Notes under the pieces: model-generated
The model's input: only the letters and a program-made list of their open reading frames with translations
Told to the model about the DNA's origin: nothing
Database searches by the model: none
Position numbers and translations under genes: made by a program
Shown here: piece by piece, positions 11,336 through 23,654 of the stretch
How the letters are laid out: the number at the start of each line of letters is the position of its first letter
How positions within the stretch are numbered: position 1 is the stretch's first letter
DNA from: Stenopsyche tienmushanensis
Taxonomy: Eukaryota > Arthropoda > Insecta > Trichoptera > Stenopsychidae
Length of the DNA: 64,000 bases
Assembly (NCBI GenBank): GCA_008973525.1
Contig: WACJ01000097.1
Location: forward strand, 1,045,034 to 1,109,033
Direction of reading: 5' to 3'

Positions 11336-11481
11336 TCAACCCTCTTATAGCGTTTACTTCGTTTGTGGCATCTTTTACATAAGCAACGGGTAAAATACGT
11401 AAGATATCAATATCCCTTGCGCATCTTAGTCACATGCACTTCACGTGCATGGTCCCTATCTCAACGCTATAGAAGGGTTGA
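11336..11481 (-). repeat. Short TIR element, copy 2 (best termini)
   Basis: A 146-bp element whose ends are close inverted copies: left tcaaccctcttatagcg, right the inverse of tcaacccttctatagcg. The interior includes the self-complementary stretch atgcacttcacgtgcat near 11432-11448. It clearly belongs with 2264-2412, 52262-52358 and 59362-59517. No coding capacity. Confidence 0.85.
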
Positions 11482-14400
11482 CTATATTTCAGAGTTGTCC
11501 ATGGTTCATTTTTAACACCTCTTTTACGATCCACACGTTTTATGTATCGTTAAAAAGGTCGCCTCTGCTGGAAGAAGGGTTCATGATTTTGATGGGCTAT
11601 TTATTATGGATAAATATGCTCCGGGGTAATGTGCGTATTATGCAAATCCACCGCAAAAAATATTTCACAAAAGTCGGTTGCACTTCGTTGAGCTCTAAAT
11701 CGACACTTTCGTCCAACTATTTGTAACTTCAAATGAATTCCGCTGGTCGAAATCGTCAATTCTACAGCTCCGGCCCCAATTTTCATCAGGAACTTTGTAA
11801 AGTTCAGAGCTCAAATAAAGTCCGGATTCTATCCCGACTTGATATAAAATCAGGGGAGGAAATTTTATTACTTTATAGTGTCAAGCGAAACGGACGGAAA
11901 CTATTCTATTCTGGCTCGGAATTAAATTTTCAAACGAATAAATCGAGCCTAAAGACGTATGCGGAGGAAACCACCCCCTAATGACGTCGCTAATATTTGA
12001 TCTAACAAAATCGAATTCGATTTGGATTTATTATCCAATAAGAGCACTAATTGCCTATTAAGTCTATATTTATTGCCATATTACAATCGGAAATATTAAT
12101 AGATCAAATGGATCGTATTGATCCAAGTCTGACCTAATTTTTTGAATCTGCAAAAGTCATTCTAACTTTCTTTAAAATATTTGTTTTCTTTAACATTTAA
12201 ATGTTCAATACAGGTGACTCCCGTTGGACACAAGGGATATGTCAAGAAGTAGGTTGTAATTAATGGGGGATCACTCATGCTTTTAAAAATGACAAAAAGA
12301 CATTATTGTGCATATTAGAAGTGGAAGCCCGTGAGTTTTCTTAATTTTCTTCTATGCGTTTTCGTGATACACAAACCTGGAGATTGTACTGAATACAATA
12401 TAAAAGACACATTATTTGATTATAAAAAGCTTTTTATAAATTTAAATGATTGCAATTACATATACATACAATTGAATCTCATATTGCATCAGAAAATAAA
12501 TATGTCACGTTCATATGTATTAAATTTGTATCGACACGAGTTGTATTTGAAGATATTAAGTTTGCTCGAAACGTATCGACGTGGAGAGTCTAGAGAAGCT
12601 TTCAACGATGCTGAAAGCTTTTAAAACATATAACACAATATTATTCTTAAATTGCCTTAAAAGAAAAAATTAAGGCGTCGTATAAAGCAAAAAAACGCGC
12701 CGATAAGTATTTCTGCACGACGAGGCTTCAAATATATTGTTCGCCATTAACGACGTCTTAAATGTTCCAGAACAATTTGAAAGCAGCAATAAAAAAGTAG
12801 TATTCGATCCCTTTTGATGTAAAGAGATCGGTTGTGTTCGTCGGCTTGTTTGCGTCGGAACGAATAGACGATGGTCCTGACGAATGAGTCGGCTGCGATG
12901 AACGAGAGAACACGTTTAGGATTTAATTTGTTTTTTTTGCAGGCGTAGACGATAAACAAAATGTCAAGCAAACGGCATAACGTACTTATTAAATTATCCC
13001 ACGGTTGAAAAACCAACAATTTACTTCACTGCTGATGTGATGATACCTCATGGACTCCCAAGAAGCTAATAGGCTTGCAATTTATCCAGTCTTTTCCGTT
13101 ACAATTTATTTTTGGAAATAGCATCCAATTATATTTTTCGGGCGGTCCAAGTATTTTTGTTGCGTACAAGGCGAAGACGGAAGGGTGTATCGCCTAAGAT
13201 GCCCCTTTGTTAATAATCTGGCCAGGATGTGGGATGTTGCCCCGAGGACATGCTGGAATATTCCGGACTTTCCCGGAAAGAAGCGGGGAATACCTCGCCG
13301 GCACACATGTCCTTTTCATAATGAAATTCCCCAAATTCTAAGACATACGAAGTCGGCACTCGACACGGTCACCCTTGTCGGGTAAGATTTAAGTGCTCGT
13401 TATGTGCAATAATATCGTCTCAAATCCGACATTAATTTCCCGAAAGCCATCAAATTTCATCATCCATTTGGCGTGGTGCATGTTTTATAAGCGATACGTT
13501 AATGCTCGCCAAAGTATGATGGAATAGAATAAAAAAGGAAAGGCTTTTATGTCTTCGCTTCGTTTACGGCGTAGAAATTTTATGTTATGACTTTAATAAA
13601 TATTTATGTTCGAATGTACGCAAATACTGCCTAATGATATAGGAAAAATTCGCAATACCTAATAAAAAAATGGATAAAATGAAAAGTCTTATATATGAGA
13701 TGACAACAAGCCCCTCGATATAACCGCCCACGAGTCTTTCAATATGAATTATATAAATCAATCTACTACGCAAATGAATTATTTGATGTTTTCCGTGCTT
13801 CCGTTTTTCTTTAAAATATCTGCTTTCTTAAAAATGTATTTTGATTCGCATATGTTGAATAAAAAATGTTGTACGAATTGTATTGATTAAATATAAGCGT
13901 ATGTAGCTTGAATTTAAACAGATAGCTCAGTTTATGATTTCTACCCAGGACTTGGGGATGAAATAGTGATAGAACAGGCCAAACATAAGGAACTATGGAT
14001 TGAAAGATGGCAGTCGAAGGATAACGCCACGATAACAACGTACCCTTGTTGTCTTCCATATCGTTTTGAATTCATTGAACTGGAAAGGTATATCTCGAAA
14101 AGAGAAAGCTTTCCTATTTTAAAATCGCAAAGTCATCATAGACTTTATGAGGGACTTGATTCTATGTACTTTAGAAAGCCTTTTCTAGTAACTCAATAAG
14201 ATCATATTGAGCAGTTTATCTAATCTAATAACTGAACATATAAATATCAATAATATTTCTCCAATTAAAACCGTAAAAAAGAGATGTACTTATCTTTTAA
14301 CAGAAAATACTTATATGTTTGATTTCATAAAAATTATCATGAATTATCATGCCAATCGCAATAATCTCCAAAAATCAAGTCTCAAAGGCTGAATTTTCAA

Positions 14401-14931
14401 CATTTTTAAATGAAAATTTTATAAAATACTGTTGAAGTGTTGCTCTTTTATATGCTTTAAAGTTTGAATAAAATATGTCTTTTATTATATTGAAAAAAAA
14501 ATATATCCTTTTTTTTTAGCCTCACAACCCATGTAATCTCTTAAAGCCTATTTTTTACTATGAACACATCACTTTATTAATATTTTTTAGAGAAATAATA
14601 TGTATTAATAAATATTTATCAATATAAAATGACGTAGAAACAAAATCGCGTAAATGGAAACCGCGAAAGTATTCAAAATTTGAGTAAAAAAGCTCAAATT
14701 AATTAATATATTTTCTAACGGTTTCATTAATTCATAGAGAATTGTTCTCCGTATATACCACTATATGCATAAAATAACCCTTTTTATAGTCAATCCGGGC
14801 TTTGAGGTTGAAATTGGGACTTTTTTTCGAAAAAGAGATAGATTTGAGATGAATTTGTCTGGACAAAAACATAAGGTCTCAAAATTTTCGAATACTTTCG
14901 GTTCTCCCTAATATATTCAAGATGCTGATAT
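11482..14931. other. Unassigned DNA with short ORFs
   Basis: Several 60-97 codon ORFs occur on both strands (for example 12331-12624 plus, 12747-13019 minus, 13811-14059 minus), none with a recognisable domain, signal peptide plus cleavage logic, or splice-supported continuation. Because stop codons in AT-rich DNA make ORFs of this size common by chance, I do not call genes here. Confidence 0.45.
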
Positions 14932-15190
14932 ATGATGGAAATCCGTTGCGCAACGCGTAATTGGTCGTTTTCTCTTAAATTAATACGTGAATTTTTTAGG
15001 AGCCTTGAGGCACAGTTTAATGATGTTGCTCTAAATAAGACCCAAATGTTTATTTGGACTCAAAAATTTCATGAAGGTTTCAAAATTAAGAAACAGTCTG
15101 CTAGAAAAGTGATGGCTACAATTTTTGGGATTCGTTAGATATTTTGTTGATTGATCTACCCGACAGATAGACTGTGAATTTGAGCTATTC

Positions 15191-15560
15191 TTCTTCTGCC
15201 CAGGTGGGTGTTAGACTCCATGATGCCCATCCATGAAGCCCCTGGTGTAACGATGTGGAGTAGAGGAGCGCGAAAATAACCTCGTCGGTTTGCTCATCAA
15301 ACGCAGCTGGGGTAGCCCAGCTAACGTGAGTTGGGTGAGCAGGTCACCCTGTGCTGCGCACCCATAAAGAGGTGAGTGGAACACCCGATTACAGTAGTTG
15401 GTGGAGACTGTGTCAAAGGTTCACAGGGAGCATACAGGGGAGAACGGTTTTAAGCTGTTCGAATGGCGACTCGTCTCCGTGGCTAAGTACTACAAATGAC
15501 CAAAACGATACGAGTACCATTGGGAAGGGGTAGTCCCTGCAGTCCGTCATCTGATGCAGT
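15191..15560 (+). repeat. R1-like LINE 5'-region fragment, copy 1
   Basis: Begins ttctgcccaggtgggtgtt and contains catccatgaagcccctgg, tgctcatcaaacgcagctgg and ctccgtggctaagtac. The same ordered blocks occur on the minus strand at 37640-37990 and 50440-50835. This lies inside the mariner at 14932-15790. Assignment to the R1-like family is by association only, because no ORF is preserved; the region may instead be the 5' part of an unrelated retroelement. Confidence 0.5.
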
Positions 15561-15586
15561 CTCCTTTAAACTGAGGCTGGGCTCAT

Positions 15587-15660
15587 GATGGCAGTGACCA
15601 CATTTTTAAAAATATACATACGCCACAAAAAAATACGCCAAAATGGCTGGTAATTGTCGC
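15587..15660 (+). repeat. SINE body fragment
   Basis: Reads tgaccacatttttaaaaata and later cgccaaaatggctggtaat, matching the body of the SINE complete at 34213-34398 (opposite orientation). The tRNA-like head is missing. It directly follows the R1-like fragment inside the mariner remnant. Confidence 0.7.
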
Positions 15661-15790
15661 ATAAAAGATATTATACTGGGAAAGAGATTATATTATACTT
15701 AACAGTCCAGACTTGACCCCATATAACTACCATATGTTTATAGAGGCATTAAAAGGGTAACAATTTCAAGACAATACAGCGTGGTATGGT

Positions 15791-17469
15791 GTGCATGCGC
15801 TCATAAGAAGTTGCTGTGAGAAAGAGCACTGTCGCCCGCGCAGTGCCGATCCTGACCTACTTAAAAAACGTGTATCGTGCGATACCCCCATTGATTTTAG
15901 CTACGGACCACTACTGGTAGAATATAAGATCAGCTTTAATTAAGATCTCATTCTAAAAAATTAACATAAGAAAAATAATGGAGCTTTGATAATGGCTTCT
16001 ACGAGGGACATTCAAATATAACCCGGAATTTTGCTTCTTTTAATAATTAAAAGTTTCGCGGAGGCTTAAAAGTTGAAAAACAGTCGCGAACTATTATGAT
16101 GATGCTAAGGCTGCTTAAATGAAAACGAATAATTACGCGTTGCGCAACAGAGGATGCTACTTCTCGCCGTTTTTCTTCAGTGATGGGACCAAGAAGCGTT
16201 AAGGCTTTATTTTTATATCGCAGTCATGTTGAAATTTTAAAGGGGGCGTATTTAATGTCGATATTATTTTGTACAATATTAATTCAAGGAAATTGTTATA
16301 ATTTATGAAATCTTAATTAAGGGAAATATTCGAGGATTTTTAAGGCCTTTAATGAACTTCGACAAAAATCGAGTACTACACGAAAAAAGATTACGCTTTT
16401 TGTTCCAGTCGAATTTACAGTTTGGAAATTATGTTTTTCCGCGAAAAAATTACAAGAGTAAAATTAATTCGCATTTGATGAGAGCGACTTGAGCACTGGC
16501 CTGCTTAATATAAAAGTTGTTTAATTAAAACGAAAGGGACGAAGGATCAAACGGAGGCGATAGAGAGAGAAGCGATTTAAATTTTTTAATACAGGCAACA
16601 TCTGCCACAATCAATCAGGTCGGAGGGCCATATTAAAATACGATTCGAATGTCGAAAAAATAAATTTTGTTTGTCGGAACAAACAAGCCCCGGGAAGAAG
16701 ACGCTGGTGCATGTAATCTTTTATTAGACAGGCAAGAATTAAGAGCCCTTAAAAGCCAAGTTCAGGCGGCGTCGATGATAAGCAGACATTAAAATATTTA
16801 ATTAGGAGAGGAGTTGATAGGATTATTATCGACGCTAAGACGTCCGTAAAATGGCGCCGCCATAAAGTGACGTATTGTTTCCGCCAAAACTTTATATAAT
16901 TAAGTTTTCCACCGCGATTGGGTGGCAAATGCCGGGGAATCACTTCGCTTACAAATTTAATAAATGAAATAAAACCGCATTCGTATTGAGGCTATTGATA
17001 GACGTATCATTAGCATGGCGGTCGGTGGTTCATTAAGCTTTCGGATTCAGACGTCGAGGTCGTTTGCGGTTCCCGGGGGACGTTTATTAGGGGGAGGAAA
17101 GCTAACAGAATTATAATGATGCCTGTAAGAGTTTTATTTTTGGAGCTGCAGCGTTTAAAGACGAAGCTATGGATAAATGTACGGTATAAATCCGGCTTAA
17201 GCTCTGAGGATTCGCGATAAGTATTTACAAGAGGAATTCGCAAAAAAGAATAAGTGCTCTCAGCGAGAGCGGGGATTAAAACAGGACGAATGCTTAAGGT
17301 CCTAAATAGAAAAATGTCACTTAAGTGGCAGTATAAATTCATCACTAAATATATATATAATATTAGACTAGCAAGTATCCGGCATGTATTGCAACGCTAC
17401 ATGCGCTTAATGATTATTTAAACAAATTCCACACACAAAAAATGATTGTAATAATTTAAAAACCTTCTT
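15791..17469. other. Unassigned DNA; possible second mariner N-terminus
   Basis: No intact gene. At 16131-16148 an 18-bp perfect inverted copy of 14945-14962 (gttgcgcaacgcgtaatt) is followed on the minus strand by a further tcgttttc match, so a second, inverted family-C mariner 5' end may lie at about 16100-16165. A 111-codon minus-strand ORF at 17010-17345 has one hydrophobic stretch (GIIIILLAFLPLI) but no family I recognise. Confidence 0.4.
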
Positions 17470-17545
17470 GGATGCATGCCCAATAACTCACCAAAGTTTC
17501 ATCGCAATCAGATGAACGGTATAGGAATGTATACTCCGCAAACAA
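17470..17545 (-). repeat. Unclassified repeat U, copy 2
   Basis: The inverse of this segment reads gtatacattcctataccg, then cgatgaaactttggtgag, then ttgggcatgcatcc, matching repeat U at 6066, 43047 and 62880. Only the central part is retained. Confidence 0.7.
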
Positions 17546-17679
17546 ATTCCAAACAAACAACACACAGTGCCAAAAATCAGTTTTATATGTGTAAGAAACA
17601 AAAAACAACAGGAATTTACACAGCAATTACAAATTAACGATCTCGTTAGCTCATTGATAAATTCCACATATGTTGCGAA

Positions 17680-17920
17680 CGGACTCGAATGATAAAGAAA
17701 TAATATTGAATGCGGATTAGTTAATTGAAGATAGAGACGGAGAGAGTACAATCGTATATCGATGTAAAGGTACCCCTACACGTCTAAATATTATGAAATG
17801 CGATTCATAACGCTTCGTTTTCGAATTCATCGAAGAAATGAACGAATTTGTGTATTATCAACGGTGTAAAGGTTCATTTATACGCTGCGCGTTCCTGAAA
17901 CAAAAGAGGATTTATGTGGA
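17680..17920 (+). repeat. Repeat T, copy 2
   Basis: Contains gactcgaatgataaagaaa, tgtaaaggtacccctacacg and a tail ending cgctgcgcgttcctg, corresponding block by block to 9595-9800 and 55965-56180. Confidence 0.65.
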
Positions 17921-19734
17921 CGATAAGCGATAATTAGTATGCACTCAACATGTGAGTGCACTCTTAAATATGATATCATCGATTAATTCTTGGATTTCAT
18001 CATCTAAATTGGTATTACATGCAATTATCGGACCCACGAAGTACTGATGTGTTGATTACCGAATATTTGTGAAGAGCTTGTTCTTAATTTGTACGTCAAG
18101 TCGAATTAAGAAAGATTTATACTACGTTTGTCCCGGTTCTGAATAGCTGAATTTAATCTGAAGAAGTATCAGCTTGAAGGTTTATATACTTGTAGATCAA
18201 AAAGATGAAATTTAAATTTATGTTATGACTTTAACGCAAAACTGGTTGTATAAAATTTAAAATAAAACCATAGCAAAATTATCATTGGAATCTAATTAAT
18301 AAATGTGAAGTTGCATGAGATAGTTGACACTTATTCACCATTCGGCAGCAATATTTCTTCATGTGAAAGCTTTGTTCGAAGTGGGTTCCGCGTTTGCGAC
18401 ACTCGATCAAAAATAACAACGCGTCCATAATTCGGAGCGCTGTTTAGAGCTATTTCAACGCAATAAAAAATATTTTTTTCATTATTTTTAGTATTTTGGT
18501 GTTTTATTAATCGTCAGTTAGATAATATAAATTTAAATAGATTTAAAGTCGAATTTTGCCTAAAAAATGATTATTTTTGGAAGCTAAAGACTGACAAAAC
18601 TAATGGATTTCGGCAATATTTTTTCAATGAATAATAAAATTTCCATCGAACATATATTTTTTATTGTAATAGAATGTAATTGGATTATGGGATGTCTTTA
18701 TGTAATGATTGATACAATATATCTGTTATTAGACGACAGTGTCCAGCATCGTAATCGAATCTTCTTTGTTGTCCACGCATTTTCTAGGTCGCACGATTGC
18801 GCCACGTCGCCTGATCCATTTTCCTGCTAGCAATAGATTGCCAAAAATCCATCCAGATTCCCGACTAGGGAGACTACAAAACATATGAATCCCGGCAGCC
18901 TGTATATCTGCCTCCTCGCCAAATTGAATTCCTCCCCCTCCCGTGACACAATTCCCTCGCTTCGCTTTCTGTTCCCGTTCCTGGACCTCGGGCCACGCCG
19001 TTCGGGTTAAGCGTGTTTATCTCTTAACGATTTGTTTTTTATGCGACGCGATTTTCGATTAGACGGCCCCATAATGAGAAAGAAAATTTACGCACCCCCC
19101 CAGTAAATAACGGCCGCAATAAAAGGCTTTAACGGCCGAGAGATGCAATCAAGATATCAGATTCGGGAGACGTGCAAATATTTTATCGGAAGACGCCGTA
19201 ATTTCAACAAGTGGGCCCATACATCTCCCCTGCGATCCCGTTTATATCCGAACATAATTAATCTTGCATTATGTAACTAGATAGATAAACTCCGGGAATG
19301 CGGGATTATGTCGTAAAACATCGGAGGATGTTAATGTGCTTTATGGAAGGCTTGAGCATTTTATTGCTTTAAAATATTAATCCATGTAGACATAGCTTGT
19401 ATTTGTGCTTGAACTTGAAGTTTCAGAACGCGAAGAGATGCTGAAATAAACACAAAATTCTTAATGAGCAGTTTTTTCAGGCTTTCATTATGAGTTTGAT
19501 ATGCGTAAACTTGCTTTTTAACCCTCAACGTATGAAAGATACACCTAGCATTTAAAGTTTCAGTTCATACCATCATTTAGAGTTAATGTGAACTATTTTT
19601 TATTAAAATTATTTAAGGGATATAATAAACTATAATATATTTGGCTTGGTTGCCCAAATGTTGCAATTATGTTCCAGTGGATTAGCACAATATCACTTTT
19701 ATAATGTTAAATCGAGTTCTAATTGAGGCTTTTA
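17921..19734. other. Unassigned DNA; GC-richer block 18780-19330
   Basis: No gene. The block 18780-19330 is less AT-rich than its flanks, contains no repeat shared with the rest of the window, and has many homeobox-like AT motifs (ttttatg, aataaa, taatta). That is compatible with single-copy intergenic or regulatory DNA but is not evidence of function. Confidence 0.4.
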
Positions 19735-19915
19735 AAATTTATGACATTTATTCTTAACGAAAAATATGAATATATGGCAAATATTTGAACAAAATAATAT
19801 ACCATAATTTTTGCCATAAAATATTCTTTAAAATAAAAATAAAAATGTGTAGATATATTACACAAAATTTGTTTTATTTACATTCAAAAATAGAGCGCTC
19901 TTATTGAAAGACTTT
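19735..19915 (+). repeat. IS630-type element 3'-end fragment
   Basis: Contains ttgccataaaatattctttaa and ends agcgctcttattgaaag, matching the right end of the IS630-type element at 41731-42268 (taagcgttcttattgaaa). No transposase coding is recognisable to the left. Confidence 0.6.
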
Positions 19916-20619
19916 TTGTAACAAAGTCAATATTGCTTTTTGATAGAATGTTCCAAAATTTTATTGTAACCAATATTCAATTATTTATTTAGGAGGCTTC
20001 AGGGCGTATCTTATGTTTTTAGATACATGATGAACTTTGACATTTGCGGTATTCCTTTGGAATGAATCTCGCAAAACGTGTATGTATGTTGTAATTAAAT
20101 TTTAAATAATTAACTAAACCCTTTGAAGGCCAACCGAAATGCGTACATAAATAATGATTTAAATTATTTTATTATTCTAGTCCTATCCAAATTGCGATTA
20201 AATACAATTTGCGATGTACGTTGTATCGAAACGATGTATCTTTTTGCAATGTGAATCTGCAGTGAAGGCTGAATCTAGACATTTTAAATCCCCTTTTTTA
20301 CGGAATTGTATATAGTTTTTGCTTTCATGTACTTACTTGTTAGGTTCGAAGTGCTCATTGAATTGACAGTGTAATGGAGCTGAAAAACGACTATGAAAAT
20401 GCTTAATCAGAGACATGGCTTCGGATATCGCCGTTTGGATTGCTGCACTTTTTGAATAGTTTGCGTCGATAAATTCGATTTTTAAATTTTTATTAATTTA
20501 ATTACAAAGTGAAATTTTATATTTTTAATGTATCTTATATTAAGTTGCTATATTAATAATAAATCAGTCTGTAAGTCTGTAAAGTAAATTAAGTCTGTTC
20601 TTCTTTTGGGACGTTATGA

Positions 20620-20800
20620 AGCTGGGTGGATGAATGGTGGTGGACAGGCATCGAATTAAAAGACTCTCGCTTTAGATAACTACTTAATTAATGACGAGAG
20701 AGAGATCTGGCCGTTGGAAGGACGTCCTTTTGCAGCCAAGGTTATCCGACGACTCTTCACGACTCTCGCCTTCTACGAATCATCGGCAAATAGACAATGG
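20620..20800 (-). repeat. Repeat X, copy 2
   Basis: The minus strand reads ccttggctgcaaaaggacg, then atctctctctcgtcattaat and tagttatctaaagcgagag, matching 7325-7510. It is followed at 20803 by tctggcgaattaaatct, the same short motif found near the copy at 7325. Confidence 0.65.
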
Positions 20801-21048
20801 TCTGGCGAATTAAATCTACACAGATTATTGCATGGGGATTATATTTCGCCTATATTTTGCAAATACGAATAATGTATTGAAAATTCCAATTTAATTCTTA
20901 AAATGCATTATTTTTAGCTTTGGATCAAACATGGGAGCTTTTGTTGAAACTGTACTGTACGTGAGTTCCGGGATTAGTAAACGTAATCCCGAAAAAAATG
21001 AGATTGAAATTTTTATTTAACAAAAATCGTACACCTCACCAGCACGAT

Positions 21049-21097
21049 GAAGGCTACTAAATCGAGACATTCCCGCCGAAATCTGGACGCTTGGAAA
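21049..21097 (+). repeat. Flank shared with the other hAT derivative
   Basis: These 49 bases (gaaggctactaaatcgaga, ending acgcttggaaa) directly abut the hAT-like terminus at 21098 and occur, almost identical, in the same position outside the terminus of the copy at 57239-57287. Two independent hAT insertions should not share flanking DNA, so this is either part of the element or an older repeat carrying it. Confidence 0.75.
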
Positions 21098-21545
21098 CAG
21101 TGGCGTAACTACTAATTGGCGATCTTAGGCGACGCCTAGGGGCAGTAACTGTCTAATCTATGTATACAAATATAGAGTACATATATGTTTTTCAAATTGT
21201 TACATTAACTTTTCCCCACCGGTGGTGTATTTACTACACACCGACTTTAATAATGGGAATATCGATATGAAATATAATAGATACGGGGTTCAAAATCTTT
21301 GCATTCCTCCGTAATATAATTACAAATCACATCAAAATATTACAGTATACAAATATTAATCTGCAGCGACGGAAATAAATAATTTGTCGGGAAATCGGGA
21401 ATTTTGCGCGAGTTTTAGTCCGTGTCTCAGCAGAAAGGAATTTTATCAGTGACATTGATGGTGTTATACGAAAATGGGGGCTCATGCGGTCATCAACTCG
21501 AACACGAATTCAAATATCTGATGATGATATCTCCAACAAGTGTGT
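21098..21545 (+). mobile_element. hAT deletion derivative, copy 1
   Basis: Starts cagtggcgtaactactaatt, a typical hAT terminal repeat. The interior matches the inverse of 56937-57238 over its length, including cgacgcctag, ataatagatacggggttca and gaaatcgggaattttgc. Both copies then jump to the C-terminal coding segment (here tgatgatatctccaacaagt), so they share one ancestral internal deletion. This copy carries an extra stretch about 21480-21515 and loses similarity after 21545. Non-coding as it stands. Confidence 0.75.
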
Positions 21546-21734
21546 GTATATCTTTTCTTAAATATATAAAATTCTTTCGCCTTTAAATTATTTTTTTGTA
21601 TTAAACAAATGGACTTATTAGTAATTTTTGATCAAATTTATCAATATAATTTCTTAAACATTTGAGAAATTCCGAGTTTGAATATCTGGGAAAGTCATTA
21701 TTTTTATGGCTAAAATAAGGTCTTTGATCAGAGT

Positions 21735-21895
21735 CCTCGGGCGGGTTCCTGTTCCTACGTGCTCGTCGGGATGCACGGATCCGTTCTTCCATCGGATCAT
21801 GCAAGGGATTTGGCTGCTGAAAGGACATCCTCCCGCAGCCAAGGCCAACACGCAAGAAGCGATCGGTCGGTAATTGCAGGTGCAATGTCCTCGTA
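21735..21895 (-). repeat. Repeat X, copy 3
   Basis: On the minus strand: gttggccttggctgcggga, cagcagccaaatccc and cgacgagcacgtaggaac, matching the copy at 49970-50080. A near copy of the boundary motif (tctagcgaattaaattc) lies at 21967. The 93-94 codon ORFs on the minus strand here are shadows of the repeat. Confidence 0.65.
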
Positions 21896-22039
21896 GCGCC
21901 ACATAATATGGCATTGCTAAAATAGCATATTGCACCTAAAGGGAGTTGGAAGATGTCACTGCTAATCTAGCGAATTAAATTCGCACAGATTTGGGAATAT
22001 TAAATCGCCCACGATAAAATACATAGAGTTTTAAGTTTA

Positions 22040-22112
22040 AGTTTATGTACGGCATTGTAAATAAAGCTCTATGGAGCACTATCCGCAACATGTGCGTGCA
22101 TACTCTTCAATA
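22040..22112 (+). repeat. Repeat D, copy 1
   Basis: Contains tgtacggcattgtaaataaa, ctctatggagcactatccg and aacatgtgcgtgcatactc. The inverse appears at 48255-48372, and shorter versions at 25470-25535 (inverted) and 59522-59575. Core shared by all: gcannatgtgcgngnatactct. Confidence 0.7.
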
Positions 22113-23654
22113 GGTTATTTTTAAAGATTTGATTTAAAGAATGGTTAGTTGATATTTTATGGGTGTTAATACTTCACCATAAAGATCGTTAATATTTTAG
22201 AATGCATTTGTCAATTTAGTTAAGCACTTAGTAATGTAAAAATAAAATGGGTTGTAAAAAAGCTTCAATTACCTCAGGCGATGTTTTGAATTTTATTTTC
22301 TCTCTCGAGTATTACAGAGCCAATTACGAGCGAAGTCCCTAAAATTTTTCTATACATTTTATCATCGCAAACATACACATGGTTGCGTTCATTCAAGGAA
22401 ATGGCCACAGGGGGATGTGAAATCGGCAAAGGCATATTTTCATTATAGCGAACAAATGAGATGAACGGTCCACAGATTAAATAGAAATAAGGGTAAGCCG
22501 CTTAGGATCAGCAATATTGTTGGGTGATTTATCTCCGTGTAAGAGCGAATTTGGACAAAAAGATAATTCAGCTAAAAACGAACAGATGGGCTCGCTCGTG
22601 GATTTGGAAAGAATTACAGTTTGCGGTCTCGTGACAAACTGACCTACGCACATCCACCCGTGAACGCCCCTTAAAATTACCTCGCTTTTTTGTCGGGAAA
22701 TCGTCCATGTCCTCGCGTCAGGTCGGTGTTAATCTCGAGAACCTCCGGGCCGTCACTAATGTGAAAATGATTGCGATTTAGATGATCGCGCCGGGCTTAA
22801 AAACGAGGGAGATTTTCAAGTAGGCACGAATGTCAAACACGCGATAAAAAACTAACTAGGCATACAAAAATAATTACGTCTACTCTAATTGAAACGCCAG
22901 ATCAAAAACCTGATCCAATTATCGTGTTCTAGCCTTTCGAGCTATTCAAAAATAGCGTTTGATGAGCCCCACCACGCTAATGCAATTCAAATTGACCCCG
23001 TCTACATCAAATATGCTAACGAGATCTATACAAATTTATATACGATATCTATCTACATAATATATTTTGCTATTAGATAATAAAAAAATATTATTTATTG
23101 ACTATTACAGCAGTACGACACTGATACGACGATTAAAAGTGCACCCTTTGGATATTGTCATCATCCCTTATGTATATATATATATATTTTTTAATAAATA
23201 CAGTCAATTATCCTTTAGCATCCACTTTTATACAGTTTTTTTCCTACAGTACAAAGAACAAAGCTTTTTTTATTCGAATACGCACAAAAAAAGTCATGAT
23301 CTGCGTAAAAATGTCTCCATATCAAGATCTGCGTAAAAATGAATGGTTAAATTTTAGTACAAAGTTTAACCCTTTGAGTAGTGAGCTAATTTAAAATCAT
23401 GATAAACTTAGATCCTATATTTGTAGGTCCACCATTAATCATCTGTATAAATTCACTTATCTGTCAGGACCATCGCAGCGTGTATTAAGCTTGTATTTAA
23501 ATAAATAAACACCATCAATAGCGCACAATATTCGGTCATTTCTTTGCGTAAACATACTTTAGTCGATAAATTTGGGTTAACGATCAATACAATCGTACAA
23601 TGTAATGTAGCTAAGATAAATTTGTAGTGTTTTTATTTATATTATTTTTTATAA
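22113..23654. other. Unassigned AT-rich DNA
   Basis: No gene. A short (ta)n tract lies at about 23171-23187. ORFs at 22889-23080 and 23067-23394 are AT-driven, overlap in different frames, and have no recognisable domain. The phrase tgatctgcgtaaaaatg occurs twice near 23297-23341, a small direct repeat. Confidence 0.45.

Larger units (their letters stand above)
14932..15790 (+). mobile_element. Mariner remnant (family C) split by retroelement DNA
   Basis: The 5' part gives an N-terminal reading like the mariner helix-turn-helix (FRSLEAQFNDVALNKTQMFI, then WTQKFHEG), fused by deletion to KKQSARKVMATIF, the block normally before the second catalytic D, and then ILLIDLPDR-TVNLSYS. At about 15191 this stops and R1-like and SINE DNA begins. 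Mariner sequence resumes near 15685 with WERDYIILNSPDLTPYNYHM, the block around the third catalytic residue; the residue expected to be D (SPDLAPSDYH) is N here. The element is therefore dead, with an internal deletion, a nested insertion and a substituted catalytic residue. Confidence 0.75.

Noticed and set aside
17010..17345. 111-codon minus ORF with a hydrophobic stretch as a small membrane protein
   Set aside because: One hydrophobic run in a translated AT-rich sequence is expected by chance; no family resemblance.
18930..19260. Developmental enhancer inferred from many homeobox-like AT motifs
   Set aside because: Such motifs are frequent by chance in AT-rich DNA; without conservation or accessibility data the claim cannot be supported.
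23155..23394. Overlapping 79- and 89-codon ORFs
   Set aside because: They overlap in different frames over an AT-rich tract with a (ta)n run and have no recognisable features.
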